DNA of 64,000 bases from Pseudomonas sp. BGI-2 (GCF_004310295.1 NZ_SISB01000022.1:43462-107461), one strand, 5' to 3'; counted from the first letter of the stretch, positions 45,460-54,195 are shown. Made by a program: numbers and translations. The notes: generated from the sequence alone by a model not told the origin.

Positions 45460-45677
45460 GACTGGCCCTCCGCCTCAGCCAGTTGCTTTCGGTACTGGGT
45501 GGTGGTGATGCCGGCGTAGCCCCAGTTATCGGTGTCGACTTCTTCGATCACGATGTGGGTCAGGTGCGGATCCTTCTTCAGGACGCGTTCCAGGGTTTCA
45601 GTGATTTGGGCGATCACCTGAGCTTTCTGCTCAGAGGTAACGCCATCGCGGGTGATGCGTACGCTTACGAAAGGCAT
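45456..45677 (-). CDS. Tautomerase family protein
   Basis: A 73-residue protein of the 4-oxalocrotonate tautomerase superfamily. The catalytic proline is residue 2 (MPFVSVRITRDG), exposed after removal of Met. VTSEQKAQVIAQITETLERVL and THIVIEEVDTDNWGYAG are typical. Its substrate is unknown. First gene of the three-gene minus-strand set. Confidence 0.9.
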   Translation of the reverse strand: MPFVSVRITRDGVTSEQKAQVIAQITETLERVLKKDPHLTHIVIEEVDTDNWGYAGITTTQYRKQLAEAEGQS

Positions 45678-46009
45678 GAAGACTCTCCAGTGACCTTCCC
45701 TTCGGAATGAATGGGTAGGCGTTGGAGCTCAATGTATGGAGTTAGCTGGAGGGGATAAAGGTGGGGACGGGAACATCATTAATTACGTAGTGTAATAGGT
45801 GCGCGATTTCACGCCTGCTAGGCGTCGAAACTCCCTTTCAGCTCAATCATTCGTATGTCGTTGCCAAGCGACATGTCAGTCAGCATTCCTTCTCCGCTCA
45901 AAAAACCCTCAGAAACAGCGATCACACTGGCTTCAGGCTGTATTTGAACCTTTATGCTAAATTATGGTTGGCCAATAATTATGGCGTATCCATAAAAAGA
46001 GGTAATTGC
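45678..46009. other. 332-bp AT-rich intergenic region
   Basis: No gene is supported. It carries the promoters of the divergent tautomerase and ATPase genes. Base composition becomes strongly AT-rich from about 45930, a sign that the ATPase gene may have come from elsewhere. Confidence 0.45.
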
Positions 46010-47167
46010 ATGAGCAGTATTTTTCAGCGCCCTGAATTGGCCGAAGAGATGGCGAACCAGCTTCTCAATCCAGGCGTTCTCGATGAAGGTTTGCGCTCAG
46101 GTCTGTTTTTATCCGGCCTGCGCAGAACTGGTAAAACGACATTCCTGAGGAGCGACCTGATCCCTGCGCTGGAAGATGCGGGTGCTCTGGTCATTTACGT
46201 CGACCTATGGAGTGACACGCTGGCCAATCCAGCGACACTGGTGCATGACGCCATCCGTAAAACCCTGCAGGAGCTCCAAACACCCGGCTCCGGTTTGCTC
46301 GAAATGCTCAAGCGCGTCAGCGGTGCTGATGTAGGCGTTGCTGGATTCAAGTTTGGTTTCAAACTCGACAGCATCGGAAACCCAGGTGGGCCAACACTGG
46401 CGCAGGCGCTGACAGAGGTTGTTGATCAGGCAAAAACCGACTTGGTGCTGATCATCGACGAAGTGCAGCACGCCATTTCTTCCGAGGATGGTAATCAGCT
46501 GCTTCTGGCACTCAAAGCTGCACGCGATGCGATCAATCCTCGACCAGGTACACCAGGTTACTTTCTATTTATTGGAACGGGATCGCACAGGGCGCAAGTC
46601 AGCGAACTCACGGCAAAGAGGAACCAAGCGTTTTCTGGTGCGACATCGACAGCGTATCCGGTACTGAAAGGGGATTACGTTGAATACTTGCTTAACCGGC
46701 TCGCTGCGACGGTGAAGAAAGAAAAGCTACCTTCACTCGAAGTCGCCATCGAAGCATTCAATACCTTGGGAAACCGGCCCGAGGAAATGCTCAAAGCGTT
46801 GCGACAACTCATGCAGCAAGAAGGTGACCCTGATCTTTTCCTACCGGTTATTGCCAGCACATTGCGCTCGGCGGCGGCCAGCATCGAACTTGAAAAAGTG
46901 GAGCTGTTAGGCAGCCTGGCTCAGGCTATTTTCAACAAAATCGCGTCTACGCAAGGCGATGCTCGGGGTATTTTCTCCATCGATGCTGCAGCTGAGTATT
47001 CGAAGACTGTGGGCCGGGAGGTGCGTGTAGAAGAGATTCAGCCGGTGGTGATTGCGCTGGTTGCTGAGAACATCATCATGCGGCGCGGGCATGGAATTTA
47101 TGCGATTACGGACCAGTTTGTTCAGGAGATTTGGTTGGAAGAACGAGCGTTGATTGAAGCTAGCTAG
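46010..47167 (+). CDS. Stand-alone AAA-type ATPase (AAA/archaeal ATPase-like)
   Basis: A 385-residue P-loop protein. Walker A is GLRRTGKTT at residues 36-44, Walker B LVLIIDEVQHA at about residue 146, and sensor-like FLFIGTGSHRAQVSEL at about 186. The C terminus looks like a winged helix (AAAEYSKTVGREVRVEEIQPVV, MRRGHGIYAITDQFVQEIW). This layout is that of the AAA/ORC-like and archaeal-type ATPases often found in mobile or defence DNA. No partner gene is adjacent. I chose the ATG at 46010 with GAGG upstream. AT-rich upstream DNA and the following insertion sequence suggest acquisition. Confidence 0.82.
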   Translation: MSSIFQRPELAEEMANQLLNPGVLDEGLRSGLFLSGLRRTGKTTFLRSDLIPALEDAGALVIYVDLWSDTLANPATLVHDAIRKTLQELQTPGSGLLEMLKRVSGADVGVAGFKFGFKLDSIGNPGGPTLAQALTEVVDQAKTDLVLIIDEVQHAISSEDGNQLLLALKAARDAINPRPGTPGYFLFIGTGSHRAQVSELTAKRNQAFSGATSTAYPVLKGDYVEYLLNRLAATVKKEKLPSLEVAIEAFNTLGNRPEEMLKALRQLMQQEGDPDLFLPVIASTLRSAAASIELEKVELLGSLAQAIFNKIASTQGDARGIFSIDAAAEYSKTVGREVRVEEIQPVVIALVAENIIMRRGHGIYAITDQFVQEIWLEERALIEAS

Positions 47168-47395
47168 CCGATTGGAGCGCCGATACCGTTGCTTGAAGAC
47201 CAGGTGGTTTCACGCCCACGCCACCACCTAGCCACGATTGCGCATCCTTCCCCCTCAAGCCAACTTCAAACCGTCGCTGCCAATTCAGCGACCGGGCCTG
47301 AGAACTCGAATTCGATGTAGCCCCCGGTGTCAGGATAGTTGTCGCCTCTCCGAATTTTCCTGAAAAAGCATATCGGGGGCGGAAAGAGACTGGTC

Positions 47396-47896
47396 GTGCC
47401 GTACTATTCACCTGAACGCAAAGCCGCATTACTCAAGATGCTGCTTCCCCCGCTGAACCTGACGATGGCCGAGGTTTCCCGGCGTGAAGGGGTTAGCGAA
47501 ATGTCTTTGTCCAACTGGCGCAAGAAGGTCAGTTCTGAAGGAAGCGCAGTGCCTGAAGACAAGCCACTCCCCGAGAACTGGTCTGCTGAAGCCCGGTTCG
47601 CTGTCGTCCTTGAAACCGCCGGTCTGTCGCAGCTCGAACTGGGTGAGTACTGCCGACGAAAAGGTCTGTACCCCGAACACGTCAGCGCCTGGCGCCAAGC
47701 CTGTATCACGGGGCAGCAGAGTGTTCAGAACCAACAAAAGGTCGACCGCGAACAGTCTCGCAAGGACAAGAAACGTATTCAGCAACTTGAGCGCGAACTG
47801 CTGCGTAAAGACAAGGCGCTGGCCGAGACCGCCGCGTTGTTGGTGCTGCGAAAAAAGCTCAACGATTACTGGGGGATCGACAACGAGGACACCTGA
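47396..47896 (+). CDS. IS3-family transposase, OrfA (helix-turn-helix)
   Basis: A 166-residue protein beginning VPYYSPERKAALLKMLLPP, with a helix-turn-helix (MAEVSRREGVSEMSLSNWRKKV), a second HTH-like region (GLSQLELGEYCRRKGLYPEHVSAWRQ) and a Lys-rich coiled coil near the end (KDKKRIQQLERELLRKDKALAETAALLVLRKK). The GTG at 47396 has GGAAAGAG upstream; the longer frame from 47339 starts inside the left inverted repeat and is unlikely. The long OrfA and the absence of an overlap with OrfB suggest translation without the frameshift used by many IS3 elements. Confidence 0.82.
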   Translation: MPYYSPERKAALLKMLLPPLNLTMAEVSRREGVSEMSLSNWRKKVSSEGSAVPEDKPLPENWSAEARFAVVLETAGLSQLELGEYCRRKGLYPEHVSAWRQACITGQQSVQNQQKVDREQSRKDKKRIQQLERELLRKDKALAETAALLVLRKKLNDYWGIDNEDT

Positions 47897-47901
47897 CCTC
47901 T

Positions 47902-48948
47902 TTGCCGGAACGGCAGTTGTTGGTGGCTTGGTTGATCGAAGCCATCGTGGCCGGTGCTCGAAAAATCAGAGCGTGCCAGGAGGTGGGGCTGTCGCTCAGA
48001 ACCTTGCAGCGATGGACGCAGAGTGAGGATGTTCAAGCCGATGCCCGCACAACCACCGTGCGGCCCACGCCGCGTAATGCGTTGAGCGAGATCGAACGAC
48101 AAGCGATCGTGACGCTGTGTAACAGCCCGGCGTATGCCCATTTGCCGCCGAGTCAGATCGTACCGAGGCTGGCTGACGAGGGGCGTTATCTGGCGTCGGA
48201 AGCGACGTTTTATCGCATCCTGCGTGCAGCCGGTCAGCAACATCATCGGGGCCGTAGTCAGCGACCCAGACGGCATGCGGCACCGACAACGCATGTCGCC
48301 AAAGCGCCCAATCAGGTGTGGTCGTGGGACATCACGTATTTGCCGTCGCCGATACGCGGCAAGTACTACTACCTGTATTTGATCGAAGATATTTACAGCC
48401 GCAAGGCCGTGGGCTGGGAAGTTTACGAAGAAGAAAGCGGCGAAAAAGCGGCTGCGCTGCTGCAACGCAGCGTGATCGGCGAGCAGTGTTTACACGAGCC
48501 GCTGGTGCTGCACTCGGACAATGGTGCGCCGATGAAATCGCTGACGCTGTTGAGCAAGATGTACGACCTGGGCATCACGCCGTCCCGTGGCCGACCGCGA
48601 GTGAGCAACGACAATCCGTACTCGGAGTCGCTGTTTAGAACACTGAAATATTGCCCGCAATGGCCGCAGGAGGGTTTTGCCAGCTTGGACGCCGCACGCG
48701 CTTGGGTGAGAGATTTTATGCGTTGGTACAACAACGAGCACCGGCATAGCCGGATCCGCTTCGTGACACCGGCTGAGCGGCATCGAGGGCTGGACCACCA
48801 GATCCTGGCGCGGCAGCATGAACTGTACCAGCGAGCGCGCAAGAAAAGCCCGGAACGTTGGTCAGGCCAGACGCGGAACTGGGAGCCGATAGGAGCGGTG
48901 ATGCTGAATCCGGATCGGGAGCAGCAGGACGAGAAAAGAGCGGCATAG
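47902..48948 (+). CDS. IS3-family transposase, OrfB (DDE integrase)
   Basis: A 348-residue DDE transposase. It begins with an HTH-like region (ARKIRACQEVGLSLRTLQRW), and its catalytic core shows the first Asp in VWSWDITYLPSPIRGKYYYLY, the second in PLVLHSDNGAPM and Glu in NDNPYSESLFRTLKYCP, with the K/R of IS3 seven residues on. A TTG start at 47902 follows the OrfA stop by five bases. All catalytic residues are present, so it could be active. Confidence 0.88.
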   Translation: MPERQLLVAWLIEAIVAGARKIRACQEVGLSLRTLQRWTQSEDVQADARTTTVRPTPRNALSEIERQAIVTLCNSPAYAHLPPSQIVPRLADEGRYLASEATFYRILRAAGQQHHRGRSQRPRRHAAPTTHVAKAPNQVWSWDITYLPSPIRGKYYYLYLIEDIYSRKAVGWEVYEEESGEKAAALLQRSVIGEQCLHEPLVLHSDNGAPMKSLTLLSKMYDLGITPSRGRPRVSNDNPYSESLFRTLKYCPQWPQEGFASLDAARAWVRDFMRWYNNEHRHSRIRFVTPAERHRGLDHQILARQHELYQRARKKSPERWSGQTRNWEPIGAVMLNPDREQQDEKRAA

Positions 48949-48979
48949 TTGAACGGTTGACGCGACAACTACCTTGAAA

Positions 48980-49375
48980 AATGCTGCCGCCGTTGAATTG
49001 GGGCACCGTCGAACTGACCCCAAACGCATAAAAACGATTTTACTTGCTCAAAAACGATCATAAATCTGGCTTTTTGCACAAAAACGTTTCGAAACCGGAC
49101 AATCTCACTGAGCCCTCACAACTGAACCCCCGCAATGCCGTCCCTTCCAACCAAAAAAATGCCCAAACCTCTCGGTCCGAGCATTTTTTTGACCCTGATC
49201 ACCCATTCCTCCCCAAAAACCTCGACTCTATGTAAGCCTCCAGCCATCGGACGCAGCATCATTTCGCTACTAAACTCGGGACAAGCGTGTTCATGTGCAG
49301 GATTATAGCCAGCACGTATCGCCCAACCGGCCAGGTACTCAACAATAGCCAGCCCACTTTAGAGGGCATTACCCA
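48980..49375. other. 396-bp intergenic region after the IS
   Basis: No gene is supported. A palindrome TTGGGGCACCGTCGAACTGACCCCAA lies near 48998-49023 and looks like an end of another insertion element. A hairpin with long A and T runs lies at 49153-49191. The LysR promoter is expected at the right end. Confidence 0.4.
49153..49191. terminator. Possible bidirectional terminator
   Basis: AAAAAAATGC and GCATTTTTTT arms (about ten pairs) around a 15-base loop. It would end transcription out of the insertion sequence. Confidence 0.6.
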
Positions 49376-50302
49376 ATGGATAGCAGAACCTTACGCAACC
49401 TGATGCGCATTGTGCAGACCGGCTCTTTGTCGGCGGCGGCAGAGCATTCCTGTTTAACGGTGCAGGCGTTGGCCGCGCAGTTGAACAAGGTCGAAGAGCA
49501 GTTCGGTTTTCGGTTGTTTCGTCGCTCCAACAAGGGGTTGACCCTGACCCCGCAAGGCACGGAACTCACGCCTTACATGGACAAGGTGTTGGTCGCCACG
49601 CGGCAACTGGAAGAAAAAGTGGCCGCGCTGAAGGTGCCTGGGCAGCGTACGCTAAAGGTGGCGCTGAACACGACGCTGTCGGCTGACTTCAATCGGCGAA
49701 TGATCGGACGCCTGATTGAGGTGTTTCCCGACTATCAGCTGGAGTTCAGCTACGCCGAGTCGATGGAAAACCTCAGCAAGCTGAAGAATGAAGACTTCGA
49801 CCTGGCGGTGCTGATCGGCCCGCAGAAGCCGGGGTTGCCCAGCATCATCCTGCCGGAGGTCCAGGTACAGGTGGTCGGTGCGCATTGCGGTCAGGAACAT
49901 GATCCGCTGGTGTTGCTCGGCAACAAGTTTCAGGTGCGTCCGGCGGACGATTGTCCGTATTCCCACAGCTTCCTGCGCTTTCTCGATGCCGGTCTGGGCA
50001 ATTACGAGTCGGGCAATCGGATGGTTTACTCGTGCAGCGAAACCCTGACGTTGTCGTTGATCACACAAATGGACGGCCTCGGCATGGTCTCGCGGGATGC
50101 GGCCCAGCGTAACGGCCTGACCATTTTCCCCGGTTTCGAGGATGCCCTCGAAGTGCGGTTGGCGATCAACAATCCGGAGTTGTCGGGTCAGGCCTTGCAC
50201 GATGTGGTCGACCTCCCGCTATATGAACGAGCCGAGCGCAATGTACGCAGCCGTTCCCACCGCAACGGAGAGAAAGAGGTTTTTGCTGAAATACGCACAT
50301 AA
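49376..50302 (+). CDS. LysR-type transcriptional regulator
   Basis: A 308-residue regulator. The winged helix is RTLRNLMRIVQTGSLSAAAEHSCLTVQALAAQLNKVEEQFGFRLFRRSNKGLTLT at about residues 4-58. The effector domain begins LKVALNTTLSADFNRRMIG. GAGGG lies upstream of the ATG. The last 84 bases overlap convergently with the 3' end of azlD on the other strand, so transcription of either could affect the other. It faces an operon for amino-acid hydroxylation and export, and is a plausible controller of it. Confidence 0.88.
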   Translation: MDSRTLRNLMRIVQTGSLSAAAEHSCLTVQALAAQLNKVEEQFGFRLFRRSNKGLTLTPQGTELTPYMDKVLVATRQLEEKVAALKVPGQRTLKVALNTTLSADFNRRMIGRLIEVFPDYQLEFSYAESMENLSKLKNEDFDLAVLIGPQKPGLPSIILPEVQVQVVGAHCGQEHDPLVLLGNKFQVRPADDCPYSHSFLRFLDAGLGNYESGNRMVYSCSETLTLSLITQMDGLGMVSRDAAQRNGLTIFPGFEDALEVRLAINNPELSGQALHDVVDLPLYERAERNVRSRSHRNGEKEVFAEIRT

Positions 50303-50536
50303 CAACGTCGGAATCGCGGCATAAAATTCCGGGCGATCGAGCTGCACGTGCTGATCCTTGATCAACAACGGCGTAAGGCTGATTGCAGCGACGATCGCCA
50401 CCGGCAGGTATTCCAGCGCTCGGGCGACGAAGGGCGGCCAATGGTCGGTGTTCACTTGCAGCGGCAACGCGCGCGGCAGGAAGGTCACGGCCATCATCAG
50501 CGCGACGACCAGAATCAGGAACGTTTGGTCAGGCAT
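50219..50536 (-). CDS. azlD: Branched-chain amino-acid exporter, small subunit
   Basis: A 105-residue membrane protein of the AzlD family with about four helices. It opens QTFLILVVALMMAVTFLPRALPLQ and continues WPPFVARALEYLPVAIVAAISLTPLL, the conserved AzlD phrases. It partners AzlC for export of branched-chain and related amino acids. Its start overlaps the azlC end by 22 bases. Last gene of the minus-strand operon that starts at 52437. Confidence 0.92.
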   Translation of the reverse strand: MPDQTFLILVVALMMAVTFLPRALPLQVNTDHWPPFVARALEYLPVAIVAAISLTPLLIKDQHVQLDRPEFYAAIPTLLCAYFSKNLFLSVAVGTAAYIALGSFI

Positions 50537-51231
50537 ACGCCCACCCCGCAGCCCACGAATGTGGCGATAAATACGTTGAAAGGCGAGCTGCCGACCAGGC
50601 TCAGCGCGCCCATGCAGGCGACGGCGGCCAGTGCGGCGATGAGCTTGTTACGTGTGTTGCACAGCGACACCAGCACGTAGAGCATCATCGCGGTCAGCGC
50701 GTAGTCGAGCTGATACTTGATCAAGTGCGCCGCGTACTGCGCACAAATCGCCCCCAGCAAACCGCCGAGCACCCACGAGGTGTGGCAATACAGATTGAAA
50801 CCGATCAGGTAACGCACGTTGACGGGCGAGCCCTTGCCCAACTTGACGCTGTGAAAGGCGAACGACTCATCGGTCAGCCCGCCCGCGTAACACCAACGCT
50901 CAAACCGACTGAGCCCCATCGCCTGCAACGCTTTGGCCATATAGACCGACATCAGCATGTGCCGCGCATTGATCAGAAACGTGGTGAGGATGATGGTGGT
51001 CAGCGAAGCGCCGCTGGAAATCAGCGCCAGGGCGGCAAACTGTGAAGCGCCGGCATAGACGAACAGGCACATGGCGACCGGCAGCCACACGGGCAACCCG
51101 GCGTTCACCGCCATCAATCCGAACACAAACGACACCGTGAAGTAACCCGCAACTACCGGACTGGCCTCGGCGAAGGTGCGCGACGCGTGCGGTTCAACCA
51201 TCAGCGGCTGGCTGCTGGAGGTCTCATTCAT
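50515..51231 (-). CDS. azlC: Branched-chain amino-acid exporter, large subunit
   Basis: A 238-residue inner-membrane protein of the AzlC/YgaZ family. Motifs seen are FTVSFVFGLMAVNAGLP, FVYAGASQFAALALISSGAS (the family signature), LTTFLINARHMLMSVYMA and GLTDESFAF. With AzlD it should export an amino acid from the cell. The start overlaps the GNAT stop by ATGA, so translation is coupled. The neighbouring dioxygenase suggests a hydroxylated branched-chain amino acid as the cargo. Confidence 0.93.
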   Translation of the reverse strand: MNETSSSQPLMVEPHASRTFAEASPVVAGYFTVSFVFGLMAVNAGLPVWLPVAMCLFVYAGASQFAALALISSGASLTTIILTTFLINARHMLMSVYMAKALQAMGLSRFERWCYAGGLTDESFAFHSVKLGKGSPVNVRYLIGFNLYCHTSWVLGGLLGAICAQYAAHLIKYQLDYALTAMMLYVLVSLCNTRNKLIAALAAVACMGALSLVGSSPFNVFIATFVGCGVGVCLTKRS

Positions 51232-51698
51232 AGGTCCCTCTCAAATGTTCTTTCGCCGCGCGGTTCGCAAAAACCCTGGGCACTCCAAAAGCGTTGGCCG
51301 GCAAGGTTAGCATCGTCGACAAACAGGAACATCCGCAGCACGCCCACGCGTTTCATATCGGCCGACGCGGATTCAACCAGTCGTTGACCGACACCCTGGC
51401 TGCGATACAACGGGCTCACTGCCAAATGGTTGATCGTGCCGCGACTGCCGAGCATTCCGCCCAACACCGCGCCGACGATTTCGCCGCTGGCATCCAGTGC
51501 GATAAACGCGGTGGTGGTCTTCTGCACCAGCACACCGCGCAGGCATTTGGCGTCCTGCCATTCACAGAAAGACACTTCTTCGAATTGCCGAAAGAAGCGT
51601 TCCAGGCGCTGTGCATCCTTGGCCGTGGTGCGCCGCAGCATCACCGGTGCAGGGCACTCGGCGAGGCTGTCCACGGTGTTGTACTGTTCAGCGAACAA
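51228..51698 (-). CDS. GNAT-family N-acetyltransferase
   Basis: A 156-residue acetyltransferase. The acetyl-CoA loop is HLAVSPLYRSQGVGQRLVESA, and the C terminus FLFVDDANLAGQRFWSAQGF is typical of the fold. The start overlaps the dioxygenase stop by 11 bases and its stop overlaps azlC, so it is a firm member of the operon. It could acetylate an amino acid or a related compound to limit toxicity; this is inference. Confidence 0.87.
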   Translation of the reverse strand: MFAEQYNTVDSLAECPAPVMLRRTTAKDAQRLERFFRQFEEVSFCEWQDAKCLRGVLVQKTTTAFIALDASGEIVGAVLGGMLGSRGTINHLAVSPLYRSQGVGQRLVESASADMKRVGVLRMFLFVDDANLAGQRFWSAQGFCEPRGERTFERDL

Positions 51699-52437
51699 TG
51701 TCGAAAGCGGTCCCGGGCCGCGAGAAAGAGATCGCCAGAATCTGCCGGTACGCCATGGCGTGAGAATGGGTATTGCGTGCCGGTGTCACGTAGTGACGCA
51801 TGTCGCGATCGAGAAAGAAGGTGGTGTCGAGGATTTCCTCGTAGGTCGTCGATGCCACTTGCTCTTGATTTTGAGCTTCGTACAAACGGCTCTCCGCCCC
51901 TTCAACGTTATTGCGTCCCCAGAAGTGCACGCCGCTGAACGGATAACCGTCGCAGTGAATCCCTTCCGGGGTGATTTCCAGTTGTTTGCCAGGCTTGATC
52001 TCGATGCGGATCTGATGAATCTGGCATTGCCAGATTTCCTCGTGCAATTCGGGTGGCAAAACGTTTTTGTACACTTCGAAGTCGGTGTCGATCAGGCTGC
52101 GCATCACCGGTGAATTAATGATCTCGTCAGAGAAGTCCTGAAAGTGCCGCACCATTCCGCCGACGTAGCTGTTGTTGGCCTTGGACTGAACATAGGCGCG
52201 GTGTTCCAGCTGTTTCAGGTCGCGCGTGACCGGGTTGTACTCGAAATCGCTGTAGCGACGATAACGCATGCCCGCCTCGGCCTGACCGTAGTAACTGTCC
52301 GGTTCCATGTTTTCCCAACTTTTAGTCAGTCTGACGAAGTCGGCGAAATGACCGTAGAGATTGAAGTCACCACCCTGCACGTTGACATATTTGTCGCGCC
52401 GTAGCGATTCGCCCACTTCTCTGTTCAAAACGATCAT
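51688..52437 (-). CDS. 2OG-Fe(II) dioxygenase of the free amino-acid hydroxylase family
   Basis: A 249-residue enzyme of the Pfam PF10014 class, to which the L-isoleucine 4-hydroxylase IDO belongs. The iron site is visible as His-x-Asp in GIHCDGYPFSGVHFWGRNNVEG and the distal His in NTHSHAMAYRQILAISFSRP, with the 2-oxoglutarate Arg a few residues on. It should hydroxylate a free amino acid, with Ile, Leu or Met most likely. It is the first gene of an operon with GNAT, azlC and azlD, the usual pairing for amino-acid hydroxylases. Ribosome site GGAG. The AT-rich stretch at 52438-52600 carries the promoter. Confidence 0.87.
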   Translation of the reverse strand: MIVLNREVGESLRRDKYVNVQGGDFNLYGHFADFVRLTKSWENMEPDSYYGQAEAGMRYRRYSDFEYNPVTRDLKQLEHRAYVQSKANNSYVGGMVRHFQDFSDEIINSPVMRSLIDTDFEVYKNVLPPELHEEIWQCQIHQIRIEIKPGKQLEITPEGIHCDGYPFSGVHFWGRNNVEGAESRLYEAQNQEQVASTTYEEILDTTFFLDRDMRHYVTPARNTHSHAMAYRQILAISFSRPGTAFDIVR

Positions 52438-52612
52438 TTTAAAAATCTCCGTGCAATTAGCAGCCTAATCTAGAGAGCACAGGATTTACGTCCATGAGAA
52501 AGAATTTGAGGCATATCAAGCGCTGCTTGAAACGAAGCATGACGTTGCTTTAATTCGACTTTTTATGATCGAAAATGGCCGTTTCATGCTTTTTTCAATG
52601 ATTGTCAGGCGA

Positions 52613-52643
52613 AAAAAAACCCCGAACCAGTCGGGGTTTTTAT
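52613..52643 (-). terminator. Terminator of the OprD-family gene
   Basis: AACCCCG-AACCAGT-CGGGGTT with long A and T runs on either side, 26 bases after the porin stop. Confidence 0.9.
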
Positions 52644-52668
52644 CGAGTGTTGAACACTCAATCGATCA

Positions 52669-53955
52669 TCAGAAGATGTTGATCGGATAATCCACAAACA
52701 CTCGCACTTCGTTACCGCTGACGTTGTACTCGCTGGATTTCTGCGAGACACGCAGGATCGAGCTGCGCAGTTTCACGCTCAGGTCTTTGGCCGGACCGCT
52801 TTGCACGACGTACTTGAACTGGTTGAAGATTTCGCGCTCGGTGCCGCCTTCGCTGGTGGATGTGGTGATGTTGTCACCGCGCACGTAGGCGAAGTTGTAG
52901 CTCAACCCTGGAATACCGAAGGTGCTGAAGTCCAGGCCGTAGCCCAACTGCCAGCTGCGTTCGTCTTCGGCGTTAAAGTCGGACCAGTAGGAGTTTGCCA
53001 GGTAGATGGTATTGCCACCGTCGCCGACACGACCTTGATCTTTCTGGTAACCGCCGTAGGCGTAGCCCAGGTTGCTGTCGCCGGTGCTGCGCTGGTGAGC
53101 GAGGGTGAACGAGTGCGGGCCGGTGGCGAAGGTCGCTGCCAGGCTCCAGATCTTGTTGTCGTCGCCGGTGAGACCGTTTTCGCGGACGTAGGAATCATCC
53201 AGCTTGGTGCGATAGCCGTTGAAGTCCAGGGTCAGGGACTGATCCTTGTCGATCGGGAACACGTAGTTGGCGTTCACGTATTGCTTCTTCAGCACGTCTT
53301 CGACGTCGGATGCGTAGACCGCAGCCTTGAATTGTTCGGTGAACTGGTAGCTACCACCCAACACGTTGATCGACTTCAGGCCACCACTGTCACGGCCTTC
53401 AGCGCTTTTGCGCGATTCGGCGGTGAAGCGACCGGCGTTCAGCTCCAGGCCTTTGATCTCCTTGGAGGTGATCAAGGTGCCGGTGTAGCTTTCTGGCAGC
53501 AGGCGCCCGTTGTCGTAGCTCAGAACCGGCAGGGCCGGCATCTGGTCACCGTAGGTCAGCGTGGTGCTGGAGAGACGGAATTTGACCGCTGCGCCGCCCT
53601 TGGACAGGTCGTCAGCCGCGTTGCCGCTGTCGCCCTTTTTAAAGAAGTCGATGCCTTGAGCGCCGGTGCGACCCTTGCCGCCATCCAGACGCAATGCGTA
53701 TAGACCGAAAGCATCCACCCCGACACCGACGGTGCCTTGGGTAAAGCCGGACGAGAACGTACCGATGGCCGCTTGGCCCCACTCGGCTTTGTCCGGGTTG
53801 CCATCTTTGTAATCACGATTGATGTAGGCGTTGCGCATCAGCACTTTGAGGCTGCTGTCTTCAACAAATCCCTTGGATTCGGCCTGGTCGTTAGCCATGG
53901 CCTGTGTAGCGCTCAACATCCCCAGAGCGATCAGGCTGATTCGCTTATTCAACAT
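52669..53955 (-). CDS. OprD-family outer-membrane porin
   Basis: An 18-strand-type outer-membrane channel of 428 residues with signal peptide (MLNKRISLIALGMLSATQAMA). The N terminus FVEDSSLKVLMRNAYINRDYKDG, the DQMPALPVLSYDNGRLLPESYTG loop and a terminal Phe (VFVDYPINIF) are OprD family marks. Members pass basic amino acids, small peptides, aromatic acids or other carboxylates. The specific substrate is not evident. AAGGAAAAG precedes the ATG. It may be linked in function with the amino-acid operon next to it, but the two are separate transcripts. Confidence 0.95.
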   Translation of the reverse strand: MLNKRISLIALGMLSATQAMANDQAESKGFVEDSSLKVLMRNAYINRDYKDGNPDKAEWGQAAIGTFSSGFTQGTVGVGVDAFGLYALRLDGGKGRTGAQGIDFFKKGDSGNAADDLSKGGAAVKFRLSSTTLTYGDQMPALPVLSYDNGRLLPESYTGTLITSKEIKGLELNAGRFTAESRKSAEGRDSGGLKSINVLGGSYQFTEQFKAAVYASDVEDVLKKQYVNANYVFPIDKDQSLTLDFNGYRTKLDDSYVRENGLTGDDNKIWSLAATFATGPHSFTLAHQRSTGDSNLGYAYGGYQKDQGRVGDGGNTIYLANSYWSDFNAEDERSWQLGYGLDFSTFGIPGLSYNFAYVRGDNITTSTSEGGTEREIFNQFKYVVQSGPAKDLSVKLRSSILRVSQKSSEYNVSGNEVRVFVDYPINIF

Positions 53956-54040
53956 TTTGTTCTTTTCCTTATTACCGGTTGATACGCGCTGTGTCGAACG
54001 GCTGAAATGGCGCTATCGCACTCTTTTTTCACCCCAAAAC

Positions 54041-54080
54041 AAAAAGGCCCGCCCACGAGAAAATCGTGGCGGGCCTTTTT
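54041..54080. terminator. Bidirectional terminator
   Basis: GGCCCGCCCACGA and TCGTGGCGGGCC arms (one bulged C) flanked by A5 and T5. It ends the minus-strand SnoaL-like/DsbA-like transcript. Confidence 0.88.
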
Positions 54081-54195
54081 ATTATTTTGTGAGTCATGGC
54101 GGTTAGCCACAGGCGTTGGGCGAATGCTAGCCGCGCCCTTAACGACGTGTCAATTTCATGAATCGTCTATGAAAAGCTGACAATCGTCTAAGCAA

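Larger units (their letters stand above)
47328..48979 (+). mobile_element. IS3-family insertion sequence
   Basis: Two consecutive transposase genes with ends marked by an imperfect inverted repeat: 47328-47345 (TGTCAGGATAGTTGTCGC) and 48962-48979 match at 15 of 18 positions. No clear target duplication is visible. The element is about 1.65 kb. Both genes are open, so it looks intact, though the lack of a target duplication suggests age or recombination at its ends. Confidence 0.82.

Noticed and set aside
49044..49235. 63-codon frame after the IS
   Set aside because: Asn/Lys/Pro-rich, spans a hairpin with A and T runs, and has no ribosome site.
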